From Phoronis ovalis (taxonomy: Eukaryota > Phoronida > Phoronidae): a DNA stretch of 16,152 bases. How positions within the stretch are numbered: the first letter of the stretch is position 1; each line of letters starts with the position of its first letter. The notes under the pieces are model-generated. The model was not told the origin of the DNA, did not search any database, and worked only from the letters and a program-made list of their open reading frames with translations. Positions 9,451 to 16,152 of the stretch are shown here, one piece after another. The translations under genes were made by a program, and so were the position numbers. The stretch covers positions 1 to 16,152 of the forward strand of contig JAOXYB010024646.1 in the NCBI GenBank assembly GCA_028565635.1. The letters run 5' to 3'.

Positions 9451-12400
9451 TGGAATGCAGAAAATATTCGTTTCGTGTAAAAATAAATCGGGACTATTTC
9501 TATAGATTTTACATTGCAATCACCCTGATTTACCATGTTCATGATGATTGTTCTCACATTAGGTCATTATATTAAACAATAAACATTTGCAATATTTTAG
9601 CAAGCGCAGAATATTCTGAGAGTGAAGCAATCTATACGCATTATAACATAACTAGTTTGTCCATCTTGATACTCTTACACCTAATTAATCTTAAATTGGT
9701 ATATATAGTAGTTTATATAACTTTGGTTTTCTAACTAGAATTGCAAGTCTCGTCTACATGGGATACCGTGAGAAAACGTCATGTTTACTAACATGATCCC
9801 TCGTAGGAAAACGATATCGAGAAAAAACTGGCTGCGTGACGATCAGCTGCTCTCTTACGTTTACTTTGTAGCATAAACACTCACACATCATGTCAAGAGC
9901 TCCAATCTATGCAACATTGTATTGCTGAACGACATGTATCCAAACTTTACAAAAAACATTTATATACATTAGCTTTATAATTCATAATTGCATACGTGCT
10001 CACAAACGTAGTGTCAATGGGAGAATTAATTTCTATCATAAAAAATGAATTGTTTTCACTGAGAGTATTAATACATTAGTAAAAGAAGAATTATGTCAAA
10101 CAAGAGTTTTGCTTGGTAGTTTACAAGAAATGAACATTTTTAAAAATTGCTTACGCCTAAAATCAAAGAAAGGAAACAATGAAGAGAAAACGATCGTGGG
10201 ATAATTACAATTCTAATATTTCCTTGAATAAAAATATATTCGCCCACTGTCATATCGTTAGTGAACTGAGAACAAGTAAAACATGGAATACTCTTCCCTG
10301 ATCCGCAGCACTGGTAAAGTTCCCGGGGTGATATATTAAATATAGAAAAAGTGTGCTAATCTGATTTATTGTGGGAGGACAAGTCTACTTCATGGCTGAG
10401 TGTTTTCTCATAATTTAATTCGGTATTTTGCACCTGAAAACCATTCAAGTGAAATACTAGTGACGAAAGACGTAATCCATACTATTACCTCCGTAATCTT
10501 ACATTGTCAAGGAAAACCATCCAATATCGCACATTCGAAGTAACATAATTTCACGCTGCATGTAGGTTAATTAAAAGGAAAGATGTATAATATTTATAGA
10601 TTTAGCAGATTTTAAAACAAACAGATCTATTCGTAGGTAAAGAAGATGATAACGTTTGTTATAGGAAACTTTATTTTTTCTACCTATGCTGGGGTAACAG
10701 GGGAAGTAAAAAAAACAAAAATAAAAAATGATGCGAATTAATGATTAGGAAAAAATAGTCAATATCCATACTAAAGTTCATTTGGATATGTATAAAATTA
10801 GATTTTATTCAAAATATAAGAAATCTAAAACATCACGTATCGAAGAACATCCACAGTTGCCCACAGAAACTATTGACATTAATGTGCAGTCGGAAGTGAT
10901 TGAATCATTCAAGAGCCTTGAGATTAATTTGAAAACGCATTTCGATGTACTTAATAAATTAAAATTCTTGACAACAATAAAAATAGACCAGAGATAATCT
11001 TCTTGTGCATATTTTGACTTCTTACAAATGAATAACATTTTGCGGACAAGTATATGCATTCATTAACACAAAATCATTTCCTGCAAAGCGCATTAAATTA
11101 TTGGTATTTCGATGGTCGGCAAAATAAAGTAGCCAATGCTAACATTAATTTTGTTTACTCAAAAGATGGAAAAAAATTGGCTAGAAATTAATTCTTAAAT
11201 AGATATGGAGAACCACAAAACATACCATGAAAAATCATTAACTAAAAATAAATACATTAAAAAAAAATCACGTGTAATGGCAAAGGAATTCAGTACCCAA
11301 CACGTGATCGACAAGAGAATAACGAAACGTGCGCGCCTAAGTGACACGTAGATACAATAGAAGTTGCTTAGTTAAAATATTTCTTGTTAGTTGTTCTTTT
11401 TCTATAATAATGGTTAACTACATATTTGTTAATAATACTATTACAGTTTCCAATAGCCAGTTCATATATCCTTATATATAGCAATCAAACTTGATGGTTA
11501 TTATAACGATGGAATGAATACTAAAATATCTTATAGCTCTGAACTAGACACGTACAAATATTCTTGAGTACGTACCTTTCACTTGATGTCAGCATCTTCC
11601 ACAAGGTGTAAGAAAGAAAATAAATACATGTTCTAATAAAATGCATTAGTAAATACTATGAATAATAAAATAACACATGGGAAGTATTTTAGTTCAATAA
11701 ATTGCTTCAGTTATTAGAGTTTCCTAATCCAGTGAAAGCTTATCAGAAGTAAGCGAGAAATTACGGGAAGCATTATTTCGATCATTCACTTTTATTTACA
11801 GCTTCCGAACCTATTGAACATATTTGCAGATATGTGAAAAAAATTAAAGAAATATACGTCATAAACAAATCTATCCAAAAGTGGAAATTGATTTGTTTAT
11901 GTAAATCAATATTTCATTCACAAAAATAATAGGTAACATTCACATTTTCAAAATATTTTAAGCACAGTTCCTCTGTTTTAATCGGTGTAATTAAGTTAAA
12001 GATAGATTGTTTTTCCTGTGTAACTGCCACCTCCCACCAGAAAAATGTTCATATTTACCAGAGTTTTTTTTACCGACGTTTGATATTTGTTGGAAAAGAG
12101 TTAGAAAACATTACATACATCATCACTTGGCGCATGTGCCTACAAAACTAAACTTCATTATCAAACGTTTCGTTAGAATGGAAGGGAAGATAAAACGATA
12201 CACATAAAAAACAGATGTTTTTTTTCAATTTAACCCTAAAATGAAATAAAGCATTAACAAAATATTTATCTAATTCAATTAACTATATGTTTTTTGCAGA
12301 GTTATTTAATTTCTCATCAGTCAGAGGCTTAAAAAATAATGAGTAAATGCTGAACACAGAAGCGACATCTAGTGATAGTTTCATTCTTAATTTAATGTTA

Positions 12401-13080
12401 TTAATAATTTATCCCCTGTACCCGTTTGTTTAACTTGCGAAGACTGTTCGTCATGTCGTTACCAAAGAGACTAGAGGAATAAATCAATTTTTATATTGAG
12501 TAAATATTAGATAATAATATTTGAGGTTAAACGCGACTCTAGGATATAAATCTGGCAAATACGCCAAGTATTTGCCGACTACGTATCATTTATTTATGAA
12601 ATTAATATAAAACTGTCGGTTAACAAGTAAGAGTTTTCCTTATTTTATGATATAGGAAGAACATTTTTAAAGATTGTCTTCCTACATCATATTTTTAAAA
12701 ACATTTTCATTAAAGTAAACATGACTTTCCGCTGTTAGTAGGTTTTTGGTTGTTTGATCTCCAAGTCTCCAAACTAATATCATTGGTCTTATCTCTAAAC
12801 TGGTCTAAAAACGGTTGCATCGCACATGGCATTAAAAAACACCGTGTATGATGGCATTTGGTATGCTGAACAGAATTTACAGTTAATTTCTTGGCCGGTA
12901 GATGTCAGTAGTATTCAAACCGTTTCACTTCTTCGATAGCTCTTTTACTTTAATGATGATACGCTTTTGCAAATAACAAATCTGATTCCAAGATCACAAC
13001 ACTTCTAAACATTGAAATTATCTACATTATTGTAGAATCATATTCGTAAATGCTACTGGTATTCAAACACTATATTTCTT
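9451..13080. other. AT-rich non-coding DNA, no supported gene
   Basis: No exon could be supported on either strand. The overlapping open stretches at 10782-10997 (plus) and 10805-11059 (minus) occupy the same DNA and have no recognisable domain. The stretch at 12007-12207 begins at TTG. A less AT-rich patch at about 9745-9900 is interrupted by stops in the frames I read. The hairpin at 12554-12576 is listed separately. Confidence 0.7.
12554..12576. repeat. Hairpin, 9-bp perfect stem
   Basis: GGCAAATAC (12554-12562) and GTATTTGCC (12568-12576) are exact reverse complements separated by the 5-nt loop GCCAA. The stem contains GC pairs at its base and is unusual for the AT-rich surroundings. No terminator, tRNA or recognised RNA context accompanies it. 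Confidence 0.65.
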
Positions 13081-13165
13081 TGTTTAGTTTCATGAATGGA
13101 TTCCGAACCGATCATCGCGTAGGAATTTCTGTTTCCTCGCCTCCGAAATTGTTTACAAGATGGCG
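13071..13165 (+). promoter_or_regulatory. Putative promoter of the zinc-ribbon gene
   Basis: ACAAGATGGCG (13155-13165) matches the conserved AAGATGGCG core of YY1 sites and of the TISU element, which in animals sit at or just downstream of transcription starts of TATA-less housekeeping genes. The local sequence (about 13100-13200) is less AT-rich than its surroundings. ETS-like TTCC/CCGAA words occur around 13101 and 13131-13146. A weak TATA-like TATATTT lies at 13071. The start of transcription cannot be fixed from sequence; it probably lies within tens of bases upstream of 13160. Confidence 0.45.
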
Positions 13166-13266
13166 AACGTGGTAGTGGTGTTTCTGCTGCCTTCAGTGAA
13201 AAAATGCCAATTACCACGATTTCAAAGATAGCAAGGATGTAGATCGTTTAGCAATAGGATAAAATC
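13140..13266 (+). other. Putative untranslated exon 1 (5' end approximate)
   Basis: The proposed exon ends at a consensus donor, AAAATC|GTAAGT, with the intron starting at 13267. The 5' edge is a guess tied to the YY1/TISU-like core. The first ATG in it (13160) opens a 23-codon frame that stops at 13229-13231, and a second ATG (13237) is followed immediately by TAG (13240-13242). The exon therefore cannot start the main protein directly and is read as 5' leader. Pairing it with exon 2 is an inference from donor/acceptor quality and distance. Confidence 0.5.
13160..13231 (+). CDS. Short upstream ORF, 23 codons, in leader exon
   Basis: The frame begins at ATGGCG in a strong initiation context (AAG before, G after the ATG) and ends at TAG. 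The predicted 23-residue peptide begins MANVVVVFLLP and has no recognisable domain. If the transcript starts upstream of 13160, ribosomes would meet this ORF before the main start codon in exon 2. The likely effect is to reduce or condition translation of the main protein. Alternatively the ATGGCG is only part of a DNA-level YY1 site and transcription starts inside or after it. There is no evidence that the peptide itself has a function. Confidence 0.35.
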   Translation: MANVVVVFLLPSVKKCQLPRFQR

Positions 13267-13568
13267 GTAAGTTATAATGTTTTACTGGAGCAATTCAAGA
13301 GATTTAAATTAGCATCGTGAAGATATTTGCACTGACTAAAATTTCATTCCTCACCTTATTCATCTTGACACCAGAAAACGGTCAACTCACCTATTAAGTA
13401 TCTCAAGACAAAATATTTTTCTAAGCATTGTACGTCAGTTCGATCCCCCGGACCCGACAAGCTGTTTTTTACTTTTGAATTATTAATGGGGGGGATATGG
13501 GGACTTCACACATTCTTAATATTTTTTTAACTGTTTCATTTCAAAGACAAATGTCACTGGCTCACTGC

Positions 13569-14013
13569 CACTGGGTACGTGAGCTTGATTGAGTATGCCG
13601 ATCGGCATACAACGCTTAGACCGGTCACGCAGAGGACTGTATCAATCGAGTGGAAAACGAATCTTCAATATGCCCCTGTTGTGAAAACATGAATTAAAAT
13701 AAAATCATAAGTAGTATTTACAAAAAATTAAAGTTACAATATATATATAAGTTCACAGAAACCAATATTAAATGTTATTATACTAATTTTTTAAAAAAAT
13801 ATGATTTACTCAAATAAATTATTTTACGGGAACAATTTGCATGCTAGAATCGCCATCTTTAACTGTCCCGAATGCGCTGTATGATTTCAACGGGCACATG
13901 AGGGATATACCGAATCGATGCGTGCACATCGACCCGTTATGAAACAAGCAAAATTCGGCTCATACCGATACCCTGCGGGATATATTGGCATACTCAATCA
14001 AGTTCACCCACTG
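13569..14013. mobile_element. MITE-like element with terminal inverted repeats, within intron 1
   Basis: The left end reads CACTGGGTACGTGAG and continues with CTTGATTGAGTATGCC, to 13599. The right end (13987-14013), reverse-complemented, reads CAGTGGGTGAA then CTTGATTGAGTATGCC. The inner 16 bp match exactly and the outer parts match with small gaps. The interior is non-coding, about 445 bp in all, with an AT-rich middle and GC-richer ends. I found no convincing target-site duplication, so the exact boundaries and superfamily are open. It is probably an old non-autonomous DNA transposon. Confidence 0.6.
13593..13610. repeat. 18-bp perfect palindrome
   Basis: GTATGCCGATCGGCATAC is its own reverse complement and overlaps the inner edge of the left inverted repeat. 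It is moderately GC-rich, so it is less easily explained by base composition than the AT palindromes elsewhere. It could be a transposase-binding site or a short end-to-end remnant. Confidence 0.85.
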
Positions 14014-14199
14014 TGCTGATTATTGGTATGTATTTACGCTATTTTGTTACATTTTATTTTCTAGCAAAAAGCTGAAAATTTAAAGATGTAGTATGTTTGA
14101 TGCATGTTTGCAGTTGGAATTTTTAAATGTGTTATATTTTCAGGCACAATCCACTTAAGTATATATTACATGATTTCGTTTTAATTTTTATATTTCCAG

Positions 14200-14240
14200 T
14201 TTCTATGTTACCAAGCATCATTATTCTATAGCCATTTAAT
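14200..14240 (+). other. 5' untranslated part of exon 2
   Basis: This 41-nt segment lies between the TTTCCAG acceptor and the ATG at 14241. It contains one upstream ATG (14204), whose frame reads ATG-TTA-CCA-AGC-ATC-ATT-ATT-CTA-TAG and closes before the main start. Confidence 0.5.
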
Positions 14241-14495
14241 ATGGCATCTAGTGAGACTGGGAGTAAACCTGGCTCAGTGTCAACAATTACTTGTCCAACG
14301 TGTGATGTCACTGTTACCCAACCGCCAGGAACAAAACGAACAATATGTCCTCACTGTGGAAATTTTTATGATGCTAATGCTGCTCAACAATTAAGAATAG
14401 CTCATGATCGTAGGACTCAAAACATTGATAGATTTGTCTCTAGACAACAGCAGAAAAATAATGGCCGATTGTTGAACCCAGACAAAGCAAAACAT
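14241..14495 (+). CDS. Zinc-ribbon protein, N-terminal coding exon (partial)
   Basis: This exon gives the first 85 residues of a protein I do not recognise by name. Residues 1-16 are polar and Ser/Gly/Thr-rich. Residues 18-39 form a C-x2-C-x14-C-x2-C zinc ribbon (Cys18, 21, 36, 39) with PPG at 28-30. The spacing and central glycine resemble LSD1-type and other small zinc ribbons, which bind DNA, RNA or proteins; the exact role is unknown. Residues 45-85 are Gln/Arg/Asn-rich and look helical and basic, with no signal peptide or membrane segment. The ATG has A at -3 and G at +4. The exon ends in phase 0 at AACAT|GTAAGT; reading on past the donor adds six residues and then a TAA at 14514-14516, so an 91-residue unspliced product is the alternative. 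The rest of the protein presumably lies in later exons, probably beyond the window. Codon use and GC differ clearly from the surrounding DNA, which supports a real exon. Confidence 0.7.
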
Positions 14496-14615
14496 GTAAG
14501 TACTCAAGGTTGGTAAATAAATTCATTTACTGAATAATCTGGTATTTGGTAATGGCTAATTTAATAAGAAAGTACTAAAGTAGAATTTTCATTTAAAGTA
14601 GTAAGTGTAGTAAAG
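14496..14615 (+). other. Start of putative intron 2
   Basis: GTAAGTACT at 14496 is a strong donor. No acceptor and exon in the remaining 1.65 kb is convincing, so this intron may run past the window end. Weak acceptor candidates exist at about 14818, 15206 and 15761. Confidence 0.5.
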
Positions 14616-14795
14616 TCTGTCTTGGACAAATTTGGCCCATCAGGCCGGGGCTTACACTGGTTTCAATAGCATTAAGCAACTCAGAGTATACTCTGCCTGG
14701 ATAGGATGCTAGTCTATCGCAGATTACTTCCCAATGTTATAAACACTGGTACAATTTGCAATCCGGCACCTACCCCTGAGCCACCATGACTCCTA
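14616..14795. repeat. Degenerate interspersed repeat, bivalve style
   Basis: This GC-richer segment contains GGCCCATCAGGCCGGGGCTTA, CTGCCTGGATAGGATGCTAG, TCTATCGCAGATTAC and, near its right end, CTACCCCTGAGCCACCATGA. From general familiarity, the order GGCCCATCAGGCCGG, GGATAGGATGCTAGTC, ATCGCAG recurs in marine-invertebrate genomic and intronic sequence. The GAGCCACCATGACTCC tail is like the reverse complement of a tRNA-related SINE head. The copy looks shortened in its middle. Class assignment is uncertain. Confidence 0.5.
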
Positions 14796-14897
14796 AAATT
14801 TTCATTTGCTATTTATAGAATTCTAACTTTCATTTGACTACTAAAGATTAAAATCAAAAGGTTTTTTAAAAATAAAATTGAACTAACATGATGACAA

Positions 14898-14984
14898 TAG
14901 TGCCATAGAATAAGATACACTAGTAAGATGAAAAATTACAATAACAACATGAAATAGTGTAATAGAAAATAGTATGATGGAAAA
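14898..14984. repeat. Degenerate minisatellite, unit about 15 bp
   Basis: Related units are TAGTGCCATAGAATA (14898-14912), TAGTAAGATGAAAAA (14921-14935), TAGTGTAATAGAAAA (14955-14969) and TAGTATGATGGAAAA (14970-14984). The last two are directly tandem; the others are offset by short interruptions. It is a minor intronic repeat. Confidence 0.55.
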
Positions 14985-14995
14985 TTATTATTCCG

Positions 14996-15779
14996 TTGCT
15001 CTGTTACCGCTCATGCTATATATAATAATGTATCTAGTCCAACAATAGCATGTATGTCAGAGGCACATTTTTCTCTTAACATCGCAATCCTTCTTATATT
15101 TTTCTACAAGCTAAAAATCTTTTTTTATAAAAGGTAAGCTAAATTTTATCCACACAATGTATTCAAGTTTTCAGATATATTGCTGATATTAAAGATTACG
15201 TTTCAGGTTAAACTTATCAATACACTGTTTATCATGAAAATATCTAAGGTAAAAAATCATCATTTTAATTTATCTGATTAATTCCTTGAAAATTCCTGAA
15301 AAATAACAATGCAATAAATAAAACTAAGAAAAATCAATTTATGCAATTCATGGAAGTGGATAATAACTTTCTGGATAACATACTTTGAACATATTCAAAA
15401 CCAAAAGGATTGCAAACAATTTTTGAATCAGAATAGTCACACCCAAGCATTTCTGTATATATAATACTGTACATTTTTATAGACTTGCTGACTTTCATTT
15501 CTGCATAGAAACAGAGTTATTGAGAATTTAAATTATATGGAATAATTTTTCTCAACTGCTTACTGTTAATAGCACATACCAATCTCATTAAAACTTCTGT
15601 AAGCCAAATGAAAGGTACTTGATATTTAATAAATAATGTAGTGGTAGAGTTAATTTCCGTATGTTGTTCAGCTAATGAATATTTTTGTATAGTGAATGCA
15701 TTTCATGTGTATATTTCAATTAATTTACCATATTTCCTGTTTTTGTTGCACATATCTGTAGTTTAAAAAGCTTACACAC
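14996..15779. other. Intronic or intergenic AT-rich DNA
   Basis: No supported gene. One 42-nt interval (15207-15248) is bounded by TTTCAG and GTAAAA and is open in phase 0, but the pyrimidine tract is poor. A better pyrimidine-rich acceptor (TTTCCTGTTTTTGTTG...CTGTAG) ends at 15761, followed by seven codons and a TAA at 15783-15785. Confidence 0.55.
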
Positions 15780-15787
15780 AATTAAAG
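15780..15787. repeat. Target-site duplication, left copy
   Basis: AATTAAAG immediately precedes the CCCGGGGG terminus and is repeated exactly at 16101-16108. Confidence 0.75.
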
Positions 15788-16100
15788 CCCGGGGGCTACT
15801 TGACCAATTTATGGTACAGGGGCCCAGGCCATTAAACACTATACCCGTTGCAAGCCAGCTATGGTAAATAATATACCCCTTTGTCAGAAAAGATGGCTAA
15901 AAACGTACCCCTTTAATAACACCCGTGGCAAAAAACATACCCCTTTATAAGCAAACATGGCAGTGAGCTAAAAATATACCCCGTTGCGAGCGTCCAAGGC
16001 TGAAATATGTACCCCGTTGTAACCAGGGACTCTGAAAAACCATATCCTATAGGCCACATGTATGTATATTAACCACTTTCGATAGCAGTAGCCCCCCGGG
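15788..16100. mobile_element. Complete miniature inverted-repeat element, 313 bp
   Basis: The left terminus is CCCGGGGGCTACT (15788-15800). The right terminus AGTAGCCCCCCGGG (16087-16100) is its reverse complement with one extra G/C. Identical 8-bp AATTAAAG copies flank it, which indicates transposition. An 8-bp duplication is typical of hAT-type elements and also fits some others; the termini do not look like classical hAT CAGGG ends, so the superfamily is left open. The interior has no ORF, so it would depend on a transposase made elsewhere. It contains a tandem array listed separately. The word TGGTACAGGGGC (15812-15823) is shared with the element near 6.5 kb. Confidence 0.75.
15841..16041. 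repeat. Six tandem units of about 32 bp inside the miniature element
   Basis: Units begin with ATACCC or GTACCCC at 15841, 15873, 15905, 15937, 15976 and 16009, with lengths 32, 32, 32, 39, 33 and 33 bp. Each has the layout [A/G]TACCCC[T/G]TT, then a variable part, usually a GGC or GGT word, then an A-rich end. The fourth unit has an insertion of about 7 bp. A further, decayed start (ATATCC) is at 16042. Regular spacing near three helical turns would suit arrayed protein binding, but that is inference. Confidence 0.75.
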
Positions 16101-16108
16101 AATTAAAG
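16101..16108. repeat. Target-site duplication, right copy
   Basis: AATTAAAG directly follows the CCCGGG end of the element and is identical to 15780-15787. Confidence 0.75.
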
Positions 16109-16152
16109 TCATTCCTGGATTATTGGGATGTAGTGTAACGGAAATTTATATA

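Larger units (their letters stand above)
13267..14199 (+). other. Putative intron 1 (933 bp)
   Basis: It starts GTAAGT and ends TTTTTATATTTCCAG, a good acceptor with a pyrimidine-rich tract. It is occupied for about half its length by the inverted-repeat element at 13569-14013. G runs (GGGGGGG at about 13488) and CCCCCGG (about 13445) lie near its 5' third. Confidence 0.55.

Noticed and set aside
10782-11059. Overlapping open frames on both strands
   Set aside because: Both cannot easily be coding, neither has a recognised family, and the plus-strand one begins at TTG. The plus-strand frame looks mildly protein-like but lacks exon boundaries.
13160-13231. The ATGGCG start as the true start of the zinc-ribbon protein
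   Set aside because: Its frame stops after 23 codons, before the donor at 13267, and no good internal donor was seen that would bypass the stop.
15762-15785. Short terminal exon after the acceptor ending at 15761
   Set aside because: The acceptor is plausible, but seven codons and a stop partly inside the target duplication of a transposon are weak evidence without transcript data.
15841-16041. CRISPR-like array of repeats
   Set aside because: The units are directly tandem and divergent with no unique spacers, and sit inside a transposon-like element in eukaryotic DNA.

Overview
The window looks like AT-rich nuclear DNA from an animal, most plausibly a marine invertebrate and perhaps a bivalve mollusc. 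The reasons are: no bacterial-style gene packing (almost no long ORF in 16 kb); clear eukaryotic splice signals around the one convincing coding exon; many small non-autonomous transposon-like repeats; and a degenerate repeat near 14.6-14.8 kb of a style I associate with bivalve genomes. The taxon is inferred from style, not from a diagnostic gene.

Layout. Positions 1 to about 5,960 are AT-rich non-coding DNA with no gene I can support. They contain two adjacent foldbacks (3592-3647 and 3680-3772), a 20-bp palindrome (3324-3343) and a short GAAA-loop hairpin (5725-5740). Positions 5,970-6,255 hold a degenerate repeat built on GGATTGCTACCA-like cores. It abuts a GC-richer transposon-like block at about 6,288-6,586. 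Positions 6,590-13,080 are again AT-rich and non-coding, apart from a compact cluster of CCAAT, octamer and CRE motifs at 9361-9450 and a 9-bp-stem hairpin at 12554-12576.

The right end contains the 5' part of a plus-strand gene. A likely promoter and untranslated first exon end at the GTAAGT donor at 13267. A 933-bp intron follows, containing an inverted-repeat element of about 445 bp with an 18-bp perfect palindrome. Exon 2 (14200-14495) opens after a TTTCCAG acceptor and encodes the first 85 residues of an unrecognised protein with a CPTC-x14-CPHC zinc ribbon. It ends in phase 0 at a second GTAAGT donor. The next intron contains a decayed interspersed repeat (about 14616-14795), a 15-bp-unit degenerate minisatellite, and an apparently complete 313-bp miniature element (15788-16100). 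That element has CCCGGGGG...ACT inverted termini, an 8-bp AATTAAAG target duplication and six internal units of about 32 bp. The block near 6.5 kb shares its terminal style and a 12-bp subterminal word in opposite orientation, so both may belong to one repeat family.

I see no tRNA, rRNA, CRISPR array, operon or viral gene. The points most worth following are the miniature-element family with internal tandem units and the zinc-ribbon gene with a uORF-rich leader.
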